A stretch of 64,000 nt of DNA from Terriglobales bacterium (GTDB lineage: Bacteria; Acidobacteriota; Terriglobia; Terriglobales; Acidobacteriaceae), in the NCBI GenBank assembly GCA_035651995.1, contig DASRER010000014.1, positions 1 through 64,000 on the forward strand, in the 5' to 3' direction. Below are positions 25,084 through 33,451 of the stretch, piece after piece. The notes under the pieces were generated by a model, which had not been told where the DNA came from, made no database searches, and worked only from the letters and a program-made list of their open reading frames with translations. A program made the translations under genes and the position numbers. How positions within the stretch are numbered: the stretch's first letter is position 1; each line of letters begins with the position of its first letter.

Positions 25084-26577
25084 GGGCGGCGGCAGGCGGT
25101 CGCTGACTTCGGCGAGCGCGGCCAGTTTTTCCGCCAGCGCCGGCGTGAGCGCGCCGGACGAGAAGCGCCACGTCCAGTTTCGGTCGGGGCGGCTGGGCGT
25201 GTTCATGCGGCCCTCGCTGCCGATTCCCAGCACATCCTGCAACGGAACAATCGCGAGCTCGGCAACGGAGTTGACGGCGGCGCGGATCATCGCCCAGTGA
25301 ATGCCGTCGCTGCCGAGGCCGAGATACGCCTCGATGGCGCTGCGCTCGGCGCCGTTGCGCGACTGCCACCAGCCGACGGTCGTGTCGTTGTCGTGCGTGC
25401 CGGTATAGACGACGGTGTTGGGGTCGTAGCGGTGCGGCAGGTAGATGTGCGCGCCGGGATCGCCGAAGCCGAATTGCAGCACGCGCATGCCAGGAATGCC
25501 AAGGCGCTCGCGCAAGGCGTGCACTTGGGCGGTGATGTGGCCGAGGTCTTCGGCGATGAAGGGCAGGTCGCCGAGTTCGCCGCGAAGGACGTTGAACAGA
25601 TCGTCGCCCGGGCCGGGGACCCAACGGCCGTGGACCGCGGTTTCTTCCGAGGCGGGAATTTCCCAGCAACTTTCGAAGCCGCGGAAGTGGTCGAGGCGGA
25701 TGATGTCGCATTGCGCCAGCGCCCAGCGCATGCGCTGCACCCACCAGTCGTAGTGGCGCGCGCGGAGCACGTCCCAGCGATAGAGCGGATTGCCCCAGCG
25801 CTGGCCGGTGGCGCTGAACGCGTCGGGCGGGACGCCGGAGACGACTTCGGGCTGGAGCGCGGCGTCCATGCGGAAGATGTCGGTGTGGGTCCAGACGTCG
25901 GCCGAGTCGAGGTCCACGAAGATGGCGACGTCGCCCACGATTCTGACGCCGCGCGCGTGGCAGGCGGCGCGCAGCGCGCGCCACTGCTCGAAAAAGGCGA
26001 ACTGGATGACGCGCTCGGTTTCCAGTTCAGCGGCGAATTCCCTGCGCGCGTGCTCCAGCGCCTGCGGTTCTCGCCGCGCCAGCGCCGGCGGCCAGGTGTT
26101 CCAGCACTGGCGGTGGCGCCGCCGGTGCAGCACTTCGAAGAGCACAAAATCCTCGAGCCACCAGCCGTTCAGCCAGCAGAAGTCCTGGAAGCGCTTGCGG
26201 TCGCCGCCGTTGGCGGCGCTGAGGAAATTGGCGGCGGCTTCGCGGAGCAGCGGAAGCTTGGCGGCGCGGACGCGGTCGTAGTCCACGTGTCCGGCGGCGC
26301 CGGGGAGGGCGGCGACGCGATCGCGCGCGATCCAGCCGCGCTCGGCCAGCCGCTCCAGGCTGATCAGCAGCGGATTGCCGGCGAAGGCGGAGGTGGAAGA
26401 GTACGGCGAGTGGTTGACGCCGAGGGGCGAGAGCGGCAGCACCTGCCAAAGGCCCTGGCGGGCGTCGGCGAGGAAGTCGAGAAATTCGTAGGCGGCCGGG
26501 CCGAGGTCACCGATGCCGCCGCGCGACGGCAGGGAAGTGGGATGCAGCAGGATGCCCGAGGCGCGGGGGAACGGCAT
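25030..26577 (-). CDS. malQ: 4-alpha-glucanotransferase (GH77, amylomaltase)
   Basis: A 515-residue enzyme that transfers alpha-1,4-glucan segments. Motifs include GILLHPTSLPSRGGIGDLG at the N-terminus, GNPLYRWDVLRARHYDWW, the nucleophile strand CDIIRLDHFRGFESCWEIP, LPFIAEDLGHIT and THDNDTTVGWW. Length is normal. Together with treY it points to turnover of glycogen or maltodextrin and trehalose. Its 3' end overlaps treY by 54 bases, so its last 18 codons are antisense to treY codons. Confidence 0.95.
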   Translation of the reverse strand: MPFPRASGILLHPTSLPSRGGIGDLGPAAYEFLDFLADARQGLWQVLPLSPLGVNHSPYSSTSAFAGNPLLISLERLAERGWIARDRVAALPGAAGHVDYDRVRAAKLPLLREAAANFLSAANGGDRKRFQDFCWLNGWWLEDFVLFEVLHRRRHRQCWNTWPPALARREPQALEHARREFAAELETERVIQFAFFEQWRALRAACHARGVRIVGDVAIFVDLDSADVWTHTDIFRMDAALQPEVVSGVPPDAFSATGQRWGNPLYRWDVLRARHYDWWVQRMRWALAQCDIIRLDHFRGFESCWEIPASEETAVHGRWVPGPGDDLFNVLRGELGDLPFIAEDLGHITAQVHALRERLGIPGMRVLQFGFGDPGAHIYLPHRYDPNTVVYTGTHDNDTTVGWWQSRNGAERSAIEAYLGLGSDGIHWAMIRAAVNSVAELAIVPLQDVLGIGSEGRMNTPSRPDRNWTWRFSSGALTPALAEKLAALAEVSDRLPPPSVAGEQRDREVREDFAA

Positions 26578-26650
26578 GGACCCTCATCATACCGAAGTTG
26601 CCAGTTGGGGCATGGGGTAATTGGGAAGTCGGGTGATCGGGAAAAGTCAA

Positions 26651-26758
26651 AGGCAAGAGCTAACCACAAAGGACACGAAGGAAGCACAAAAGGACACGAT
26701 GGATTCCTTCGTGCCCTTAGTGAACCTTGTGTTCTTTGCGGTTCGCTTTCGCCTTTCA
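26651..26758. repeat. Inverted repeat of CACAAAGGACACGAAGG type
   Basis: Two copies of a CACAAA(A)GGACACGA phrase (about 26662-26700) face a complementary arm (about 26705-26752) of CCTTCGTGCCC and CCTTGTGTTCTTTGCGGTT. The gap between the malQ start and the stop of the next minus-strand gene also holds GGGTAATTGGG-like and CGATTACGAAATGACG-like phrases further out. Same type of element as near 44383. Confidence 0.7.
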
Positions 26759-26796
26759 ATTACTCGATTACGAAATGACGCAATGACCCGATTCGC

Positions 26797-28980
26797 TCAG
26801 TCCCCCAGCCCTTCTTTCCGTTCGCGCTGATACGGTGCGGACAAATACTTGCGCGCTTCTTCCTGAGCGCCCTGGGTGTCGTCGTTGGTCTGGAGCGCCT
26901 GGCGATACTCGTTGGTGGCGCGGTCGCGCTGGCCGGTGATGTCGTAAATCTTGCCGAGCTGGATGTGGCTCCAGACCTCGGTCCAGCGCGGCTCGCCGTC
27001 GCCGTTGAGTGACTCGCGATAGGCGTTGGCGGCGGACTGGTAGTTGCGCTGGAGGAAGAAAACTTCGGCGATGCGGTAGTGCGCCAGCGAGCTGTTCTTG
27101 TTGGCCTCCAGTGCCTGCTGGAACTGGCGCAGTGCCTCGGCCAGGTCGCCCTGCTGCACCAGTTGCTGTCCGCGCAGGATGGCGGTGCGCACCTTCAGCT
27201 CGCCGGAGTTCTTCAGCACCCAGTTGTTGGGATCGATGTTGATGCGGCGCGGCTTGCCGAACGTGTCCACCGAATACGGCGAGTCGGTGCCGGAGACTTC
27301 GATGCGCTTCATCTCGCTCTTGCCGTCGGTGTCGATCTTCAGCTCGACGGGCATGCGGAACAGGTCGAGGTCCTGGGAAATCTGGCCGACCACGCGGAAA
27401 CCGTTCTTGGTGCGATAAACGGTGTACTTGTTCTTGAACTCGGGCGCGCCGGTGGAATCGAGCCACTGGTTGAAGAAGCCGCTCAGGCGGACGTTGCCGC
27501 CCAGGGCCTGCTCGCAGACCAGGCGGAAATCCTCCAGCGACGCCGGCTTCGCCGCGAACCGGGTCGCGAAGTTGTGCATGGCGTTGGTGAACGGCCCGTC
27601 GCCCATGATCCACCGCAGCATGTGCAGGATCATGGCGCCCTTGTCGGTGGTGAGCGACTGGAACTCGGGCGAGAAGGGGTCGAGCTTGCCGACGCCGGAG
27701 AGGGGAATGTTGTCGTAGGCGAGCGCGCCCACGGAAATGTCTTTGATGCCCTCTTCGAAGGCCTGCTGTCCGGCGGCGTTCTCGATGTAGCGCGCCTCCG
27801 AGTAGCGGGCGAAGCCGTCGACCAGCCAGAAATCTTCACGGTTTACCGGACTGACGGAGACGCCCCACCACTGGTGCGCGATGGCGTTGGCGAGCAGGCG
27901 GTAGTTGGTCTTCTCGCTGATGGAGCGCGAGGCGACGGCAGCGATCTCCGGCGCCCAGGCCGAGGGCACGGTGTCGTCGGGAATTTCGACGATCTTGATG
28001 GTGGCCGAGGGCGCGGCGCCGTAGAGCAGCGAGAAGTACTGGAACTCGCGGCCGGCGGTGTCGGCGTAGGCTGAGGCCAGGTCCTTGTGGTTCGGCTTGA
28101 AGTAAAGGTGCAGGTTCACGCCGCCGGGAGTGGCCGCGGTTTCCACAAAGTTGCCGGCGATGATCGTGCCGGGGAAGCTGGGCTTGTCCCAGACAAAGGT
28201 GTGTACAGTGCGCGCAGGGCCCCCGGCGGCGGTGGGCGGTGGCGCAGGCGGAGAAGGCGGCGCGGCGCGTCCCCTGGCGCCCTTCGCCGGAGGCGCGGCC
28301 TTCGGCGCCGCCGCGACTGCTGCCGACACGGCCGACATGCTCGACTTGCCGCTGCCGATCACGGTCACGCCGTAAGGCGCGGTGAGGTTGATGGTGGCGG
28401 TGAAGCGGTTCACGCCGTAGCCGGAGACCGGGAACCAGCGCCCTGCATATAGAAGATAGGAAGTGTCGTCGCCAATGTAGGCGAGCTTCAGGCCGGGCAC
28501 CGGGCTGTCGTCGCCGGAAACCAGCGCGCCGTCGTAGTCGACGGTGAGCGTGGTGGATTCGCCTTTGGGCAGCGCGGCGGGCAGCGGGATGCGGATGGTC
28601 GAATCCTGCGTGACGCGCTCGACCGAGAGCACGTGTCCCGAGGCGTCTTCCACCTTCGAGGGATGGAGCGCGTTGTGCAATTCGAAGACGGCGGTATTGA
28701 TGTCGTCGAGCGCGGTGAACTTCACGCGCACGCGCGCGGCGAGACGATGAGTGCGGGGAGTGATTTCTGCGTCGATCAGGTAGTCGTCAACCCGGAGGCG
28801 CGGCTTCTCGGCGGCAAAGGCGGGCAGCGTCGCGATCGCGAGCAGAAGAAGGGCCGCGGCACGAACCAGGGGACGCCGGGCGAAATTCGTCAAGAGGGAC
28901 TCCAGAGGTGCTGCTGAGCGCTTTGATGAATATTTTCTCAGGAAAGATGCGGCGGCACCAGCGCGCGAAGCAGTTTTCAT
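26797..28980 (-). CDS. M1-peptidase-like protein with degenerate zinc site and TPR tail
   Basis: A 727-residue exported protein. A signal sequence (VRAAALLLLAIATLPAFA) precedes an M1 aminopeptidase-like N domain and core; an Ala/Pro-rich insert lies near residues 225-260. The zinc motif HExxH plus Glu is replaced: Asn365-Ala-Ile-Ala-His369, followed by QWWG, and Asp388 where the third ligand Glu is expected (WLVDGFARY). The GxMEN motif is missing. Two of three ligands and the catalytic Glu are changed, so it is probably not a peptidase. Residues 610-710 form TPR repeats (LVQQGDLAEALRQFQQALEANKN). ATG 28980 overlaps the lpxB stop by 4 bases. Confidence 0.85.
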   Translation of the reverse strand: MKTASRAGAAASFLRKYSSKRSAAPLESLLTNFARRPLVRAAALLLLAIATLPAFAAEKPRLRVDDYLIDAEITPRTHRLAARVRVKFTALDDINTAVFELHNALHPSKVEDASGHVLSVERVTQDSTIRIPLPAALPKGESTTLTVDYDGALVSGDDSPVPGLKLAYIGDDTSYLLYAGRWFPVSGYGVNRFTATINLTAPYGVTVIGSGKSSMSAVSAAVAAAPKAAPPAKGARGRAAPPSPPAPPPTAAGGPARTVHTFVWDKPSFPGTIIAGNFVETAATPGGVNLHLYFKPNHKDLASAYADTAGREFQYFSLLYGAAPSATIKIVEIPDDTVPSAWAPEIAAVASRSISEKTNYRLLANAIAHQWWGVSVSPVNREDFWLVDGFARYSEARYIENAAGQQAFEEGIKDISVGALAYDNIPLSGVGKLDPFSPEFQSLTTDKGAMILHMLRWIMGDGPFTNAMHNFATRFAAKPASLEDFRLVCEQALGGNVRLSGFFNQWLDSTGAPEFKNKYTVYRTKNGFRVVGQISQDLDLFRMPVELKIDTDGKSEMKRIEVSGTDSPYSVDTFGKPRRINIDPNNWVLKNSGELKVRTAILRGQQLVQQGDLAEALRQFQQALEANKNSSLAHYRIAEVFFLQRNYQSAANAYRESLNGDGEPRWTEVWSHIQLGKIYDITGQRDRATNEYRQALQTNDDTQGAQEEARKYLSAPYQRERKEGLGD

Positions 28981-30173
28981 GCGCGGGCCTCGGTCTTTCT
29001 CAGGCCTTTCACCTGATCCAGGATCGCCAGCACCGCGCGCGCGGCGCGCTCGGCGGCAGTCTCGGGCCCGGAACTGGATGCGCGCAGGCGGTTGCGGATG
29101 CCGGCCAGGCCTTCAAGCATGGCGCGGCGCGGCCCGCCTTCGGGAATGATGCGGCTTAGTTCCTCAAACACTCTTTGACCGGTGAAGTCGTGCTGAACAA
29201 GCTCAGGGACGACGCGGCGTCCGGCGATGAGGTTGGCCATGGCGAAGTTGGAGACGGTGACCAGCTTGCGCCCGAGCATCCAGCTCAGCGGCGTAACGCG
29301 ATAGACCATTACGAACGGTGTGTTCATCAGCGCGGCTTCCACGGTCGCGGTGCCGCTGGCCACCGCGGCGGCGCGAGCGTGCTTGAGCGCGGCGCGGGCA
29401 ACGTGGTCGCCCGCAGCGATGTGGACTTTCACGCCGTGCTGCGCCTCCAGCGGCGCGAGTTGCTCTTCGAGCCAGGCGGGTCCGATGGTCGGCGCCAACG
29501 GAAGTACGAAGTCGCAGTTGCCGCCGGATTTCTGCAATAGGCCAGCGGCGGCGATCATCTCCGGCAGGTTCAGCGTAATTTCCTTGCGGCGGCTGCCGGG
29601 GAGCAGAGCGATCCAGTGCCGCTGCAGATCGAGCGCGTGCTGCGCCCCGAAGTCTTCTCTCGTGATCGGAGGGGGCGTGACCTCGGCGAGCGGATGTCCC
29701 ACGAATTCCGCGTCGACGCCGCGCTCGCGATACCACTTTTCTTCGAAGGGAAAGATCACCAGCACCTTTCGCACATAGCGGCGCACGCGCCGGACGCGCC
29801 ACGGCCGCCAGGCCCACAATTGCGGGCTTACGTAATAGATCACCGGAATGCCGCGATCTTGCATTCTTCTCGCCAATCCGAGGTGGAATCCGGGTGAGTC
29901 GATCACGACAGCCGCGTCGGGCCTTCTCTCGACGGCCGCACGCGTCGCTCGGCCCCAGGCGCGGAAGATGGCCGGCAGGTGCCCGACGATCTCGGCGATG
30001 CCGAGCACGGCGATCTCCCGCGAGTCCACCACGATGTCGGCGCCTGCGGCCCGCATGCGGTCGCTGCCCACGCCGAAGACGTCGAGCGACGGGTCGAGGC
30101 GGCGGAGCGCCTCAATGAGATGCGCGCCGTAGAGTTCGCCCGATGCCTCGCCGGCAGAGATGAGGAGCTTCAC
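28977..30173 (-). CDS. lpxB: Lipid-A-disaccharide synthase
   Basis: A 398-residue GT19 enzyme that joins UDP-2,3-diacylglucosamine and lipid X at the inner membrane. The hallmark ISAGEASGELYGAHLIEALR is at the N-terminus, followed by VVDSREIAVLGIAEIVGHLP, IDSPGFHLGLARRM, YYVSPQLWAWRPWRVRRVR and the C-terminal ASGTATVEAALMNTPFVMVYR. It shows that the organism makes lipid A. The preceding msbA-like exporter gene on the same strand fits lipid A export. The following gene is translationally coupled by an ATGA overlap. Confidence 0.95.
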   Translation of the reverse strand: MKLLISAGEASGELYGAHLIEALRRLDPSLDVFGVGSDRMRAAGADIVVDSREIAVLGIAEIVGHLPAIFRAWGRATRAAVERRPDAAVVIDSPGFHLGLARRMQDRGIPVIYYVSPQLWAWRPWRVRRVRRYVRKVLVIFPFEEKWYRERGVDAEFVGHPLAEVTPPPITREDFGAQHALDLQRHWIALLPGSRRKEITLNLPEMIAAAGLLQKSGGNCDFVLPLAPTIGPAWLEEQLAPLEAQHGVKVHIAAGDHVARAALKHARAAAVASGTATVEAALMNTPFVMVYRVTPLSWMLGRKLVTVSNFAMANLIAGRRVVPELVQHDFTGQRVFEELSRIIPEGGPRRAMLEGLAGIRNRLRASSSGPETAAERAARAVLAILDQVKGLRKTEARA

Positions 30174-30190
30174 AGAGCCATTAAAACAGG

Positions 30191-30213
30191 GAGGACGCAG
30201 AGGACGCAGAGGA
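30191..30213. repeat. CGCAGAGGA-type tandem repeat upstream of lpxB
   Basis: GAGGACGCA occurs twice in tandem (30191-30208) followed by GAGGA. On the lpxB strand this is a pyrimidine-rich arm ending 17 bases before the start codon. Confidence 0.75.
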
Positions 30214-30267
30214 ATTTGCCACGGCTGTTAGCCAGCATCGATCCGCGGCCGGTTTGTCTCGAAGCGG

Positions 30268-30288
30268 GAAACTCGAAACTCGAAACTG
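30268..30288. repeat. GAAACTC heptamer array after the exporter gene
   Basis: Three tandem heptamers (GAAACTC, GAAACTC, GAAACTG) begin just behind the stop codon of the MsbA-like gene, reading AGTTTC in its sense direction. Confidence 0.8.
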
Positions 30289-30290
30289 CT

Positions 30291-32225
30291 TTAATCGTCC
30301 GCCCCGACCGGCAATTCGGGCGAGGGCGCCGGCGGGGCGCCGGAAATCTCCTGGTCCTTGTACTGGAGCTGGTAGAGCTTCCAGTAGATGCCGCGCTGGG
30401 AGAGCAAAGCCTGGTGCGTGCCGACTTCGCGCACGCGTCCTTTGTGCATGACAACGATCTTGTCCGCTCGCTGAATGGTCGAGAGGCGGTGCGCGATGAT
30501 CAGCGACGTGCGGCCGGTGAGCATGCGGCCCAGCGCCTCGCGCACGCGGAACTCGGTTTCCGTGTCCACGCTCGAGGTGGCTTCGTCGAGGATGAGGATT
30601 GGCGGCTGGTGGGCGAGCGCGCGCGCGAAGCTGATGAGCTGCTTTTGCCCCGTGCTCAGCGTGGACCCGCGCTCGTGCACGGGCTCGGCAAAGCCCGAGG
30701 GCAGGGTGCGGATGAAGTCGGCCACGTTCACATCTTCCGCGGCCTGCTCCACCGCCTGGCGTGTGACCCAGTCCGAGCCCAGCCGGATGTTCTGCTCGAT
30801 GGTGCCGGTGAACAGGAACGGGTCCTGCAAGACGACGCCGAAGCGGCGGCGCAGCTGACCGAGCTCGACGTCGCGGATGTCGACGCCGTCAATCCTGATG
30901 GCGCCCTTTTGCACGTCGTAGAAGCGCAGCAGCAGCGAGATGAGCGTGGTCTTGCCCGCGCCGGTGTGTCCTACGACGGCCACGGCTTCGCCAGGTTCGA
31001 GCGTGAGCGAGACGTCTTTGAGGACCCAGTCGGGCTCGGGAGCGGAGCTGCGCTCCGCCGGCCTGGAGGCGACGTCCGGGCCGGCGCGATTTTCTTCAAC
31101 CGGCAGGTTGCGATACGCGAACCACACGTGGTCGAACTCGACGCGGCCGGGACCGGTGAGGTGCTTCGGAATCGCGGGCGAGGTGATCTCGGCCGGCGTG
31201 TCGAGCAGCTTGAAGATGCGCTCGCTCGACGCCATGGCGGCTTGCAGGATGTTGTATTTCTCGCTCAGGTCCTGGATGGGGCGGAAGAAGCGCTGCGCGT
31301 ACTGGATGAACGCTACCAGGACACCGAGCGTGGTGATGCCGCCAAGCACCTGGTGTCCGCCGATCCAGATCACGCTCGCGATGGCAACGGACGACAGCAG
31401 TTCGACGACTGGGTAATACACGGCGTGCGCCATGATGGCGTCTTTGAAGGCGTCCATGTGCACGCGGTTGACCTGCTCGAATTTTTCGTACGAGCGCTGC
31501 TCGCGGTTGAACAGTTGCAGCACCACGATGCCGCTCACGTGCTCCTGCAGGTAGGCGTTGATGCGGGCGATGGCGACGCGAATGCGCCGGTAGGAGTCGC
31601 GCACCTTCTTGCGGAAGATCATGGTTGCCCAGAAGATGAACGGCAGCACGGCGAGGGTGACCAGCGCGAGGCGCCAGTCCATCCGGAGCATGATGAGGAT
31701 GATCCCAGCGAGAACGAATATGTCTTCGAAAATCGAGACGACACCGGCGGTGAACATGTCGTTGAGCGCGTCCACGTCAGTGGTCACGCGCGTGACGAGG
31801 CGGCCGACCGGATTCCTGTCGTAGAAGCCAAGGTGCATCGCCTGCAAGTGCCGGAAGATCTGACTGCGCAGGTCGAACATCACGTTCTGGCCCGTCCACT
31901 GCATGTAGTACGTCTGCAGGAAGTCGAGGACGAAGCTGAGCAGCAGGGTGCCGACGAACAGCCCCGCGACCTGTGCGATGCCCACCAGCGGCCTAGAACT
32001 CAGCCAGGGGTCGAGGAACGAAGTGCGACCGGCAGGGGTAAGGTACTTATCGATGGCGACCTTGGTCAGGTAGGGCCCGAGGACGTCGGCGCCGGCCTTC
32101 AGGACGATCGCAGTGAGGGCGACAACGACGTGTCCGGTATAGGGCTTCAGATACGTAAGCAGCCGTTTCATGAGACGGCTGTCGTATGCCTTGCCTAAGA
32201 CCTCTTCCTCGTGAATGTTGGCCAT
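30291..32225 (-). CDS. ABC exporter with fused ATPase, MsbA-like
   Basis: A 644-residue half transporter: six membrane helices (residues about 30-320) then an ATPase domain with Walker A GHTGAGKTTL, signature LSTGQKQLISFARAL, Walker B ILILDEATSSVD and the switch IIAHRLSTI. Position next to lpxB suggests lipid A-core export, but multidrug exporters share this build. Between FAYRNLPVEEN and WVLKDVSL there is an unusual extra segment of about 20 residues (RAGPDVASRPAERSSAPEPD) not expected in the family; its DNA contains a palindrome shared with thiE (31061-31082). ATG 32225 is plausible. Confidence 0.88.
   Translation of the reverse strand: MANIHEEEVLGKAYDSRLMKRLLTYLKPYTGHVVVALTAIVLKAGADVLGPYLTKVAIDKYLTPAGRTSFLDPWLSSRPLVGIAQVAGLFVGTLLLSFVLDFLQTYYMQWTGQNVMFDLRSQIFRHLQAMHLGFYDRNPVGRLVTRVTTDVDALNDMFTAGVVSIFEDIFVLAGIILIMLRMDWRLALVTLAVLPFIFWATMIFRKKVRDSYRRIRVAIARINAYLQEHVSGIVVLQLFNREQRSYEKFEQVNRVHMDAFKDAIMAHAVYYPVVELLSSVAIASVIWIGGHQVLGGITTLGVLVAFIQYAQRFFRPIQDLSEKYNILQAAMASSERIFKLLDTPAEITSPAIPKHLTGPGRVEFDHVWFAYRNLPVEENRAGPDVASRPAERSSAPEPDWVLKDVSLTLEPGEAVAVVGHTGAGKTTLISLLLRFYDVQKGAIRIDGVDIRDVELGQLRRRFGVVLQDPFLFTGTIEQNIRLGSDWVTRQAVEQAAEDVNVADFIRTLPSGFAEPVHERGSTLSTGQKQLISFARALAHQPPILILDEATSSVDTETEFRVREALGRMLTGRTSLIIAHRLSTIQRADKIVVMHKGRVREVGTHQALLSQRGIYWKLYQLQYKDQEISGAPPAPSPELPVGADD
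31061..31082. repeat. Palindromic element inside the MsbA-like gene, shared with thiE
   Basis: The 22 bases differ from 62368-62389 at only two positions. Arms GCCTGGA (31061-31067) and TCCGGGC (31075-31081) pair with one G-T wobble over a 7-base loop. A second hairpin (GCGGAGC 31042-31048, GCTCCGC 31052-31058) adjoins it. Confidence 0.7.
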
Positions 32226-32306
32226 CTGCTGGGATTAGAGTATCGCAGGAAGAAAACCGTTTCACGTTGTTCGTTTCCCGTTTCCCGAAACAACCCAGGC
32301 AAAGGC

Positions 32307-32573
32307 TTCACCGCGGAGCCGCAGAGGACGCAGGAAAATCAGGAAGGTCATCCTGAGGGAGCCCCGCCGCGGCGGGCGAGTCGAAGGATCCCTACCTGAC
32401 CACGGACCGTGGTGCGAGCAGGGATGCTTCGACTGTGACCCGCTATGCGGGCCTCCGCTCAGCATGACACAACCCCAAGGCGACTAATCCACGTGAAGGA
32501 AAGAATGGAAGTCCACGCGTCTGGGAGCTGCAAGATTACGAATCCTCTGCGCCCTCTGCGCCTCTGCGGTGAA
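32307..32573. repeat. Nested inverted-repeat element upstream of the exporter gene
   Basis: The outer arms 32307-32327 and 32553-32573 pair with two mismatches and carry the CGCAGAGG phrase. Inside are a second pair of arms: TCATCCTGAG (32348) with CTCAGCATGA (32458), and AGTCGAAGGATCCCT (32379) with AGGGATGCTTCGACT (32420). The apex is a perfect hairpin at 32399-32413. The inner part resembles a dispersed CATCCTGAG..GAAGGATC repeat that I recall from acidobacterial genomes. The gap 32226-32579 contains nothing else. Confidence 0.8.
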
Positions 32574-32579
32574 TCGCCT

Positions 32580-33308
32580 TTACGCCGGCGCCGGCACGAA
32601 CGGCAGCGGCTGGCCTTCCACGATGGCGCGAGGGTTGGCGTCGACCATGGCATGGGCGGTCTGGGGGTCGGCGAGCCTGGCGAGTTCTTCGCGCGCGGCG
32701 GAGAGCACGGGCGGACGGCTGCGCAGGTCGTGCGCGTCGGTGGCGATCACGTGCGCCGCGCCCTGCGACATGAAGCGCAGCGCCGCTTTTTTCGCGATCG
32801 GGCCCCAGCGCCCGGTGAGCGCGTTCGCCGTGATCTGCACGATCGCCCCCTGCCTCACCCACGCCTGCACCAACTCAGGCCGCCGCTGAAGGATCGGGTT
32901 GCGCTCCGGGTGCGTGATGATCGGAACCAGCCCCTGCCGCTGCAGCAGGCCAAGGTGTTCGCTCGCGTTGGGCGAAATGGCGAAATCGCTAAATTCGACC
33001 AGCAGGTAGTTGGTCGTGCCGATGCGGTAGCGCTCGGGATGATCGAGGCAGTCACGGATGTTCTCATAGGAAAAATGGAAGTCGCAGCCGAGCGAGAAGT
33101 TCAGCAGGTTGCCGGAGATGTCTTTCAGGCGTGCGAGGCGCTCCTTCAGGTCGTCGCGGTTGTATGCGTACTCTTCGTTGGCGTGCGGCGTGGCCACGAT
33201 GTGGCGAATGCCGTCGCTGGCCGCCACGCGGCACATCTCGGCGGCCACCTCCCAGGTCCTGGGCCCGTCGTCCACCTCCGGGATGATGTGGCAGTGGATG
33301 TCAACCAT
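32580..33308 (-). CDS. PHP-fold tyrosine-protein phosphatase (CpsB/YwqE-like)
   Basis: A 242-residue metal-dependent phosphatase of the PHP superfamily. Metal-binding motifs in order: VDIHCHIIPEVDDGP at the N-terminus, HIVATPHANEEY, VEFSDF, IITHPERN and VIATDAHDLRSR. CpsB/Wzb-type enzymes dephosphorylate the tyrosine kinase that controls capsule or exopolysaccharide export; no such kinase is in this window. The start ATG 33308 is preceded 8 bases upstream by four tandem NGAAACT heptamers and has no Shine-Dalgarno. Confidence 0.88.
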   Translation of the reverse strand: MVDIHCHIIPEVDDGPRTWEVAAEMCRVAASDGIRHIVATPHANEEYAYNRDDLKERLARLKDISGNLLNFSLGCDFHFSYENIRDCLDHPERYRIGTTNYLLVEFSDFAISPNASEHLGLLQRQGLVPIITHPERNPILQRRPELVQAWVRQGAIVQITANALTGRWGPIAKKAALRFMSQGAAHVIATDAHDLRSRPPVLSAAREELARLADPQTAHAMVDANPRAIVEGQPLPFVPAPA

Positions 33309-33316
33309 GCAGGAGC

Positions 33317-33344
33317 AGTTTCAAGTTTCCAGTTTCAAGTTTCA
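33317..33344. repeat. NGAAACT heptamer array before the cpsB-like start
   Basis: Four tandem heptamers AGTTTCA, AGTTTCC, AGTTTCA, AGTTTCA on the plus strand, so TGAAACT or GGAAACT in the sense of the cpsB-like gene, ending 8 bases before its ATG. Confidence 0.85.
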
Positions 33345-33363
33345 AGCAAAACCGGCCAGCCTT

Positions 33364-33446
33364 CAACGCTGAGGACGCGGAGAACGCCGAGGAGCGCAGG
33401 GGAACTGATTCAAAGAACACTGCGTTCTCTGCGTCTCTGCGGTGAA
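33364..33446. repeat. CGCAGAGGA-type inverted repeat after alanine dehydrogenase
   Basis: An arm with GAGGACGCGGAGAACGC (about 33371-33387) faces GCGTTCTCTGCGTCTC (about 33423-33438), with two or three mismatches. The second arm ends in GCGGTGA, a few bases from the ald stop. Confidence 0.75.
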
Positions 33447-33451
33447 CGGGC

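Noticed and set aside
33317-33344. Tandem heptamers as a CRISPR array
   Set aside because: Units are 7 bases without spacers, and no cas genes exist in the window.
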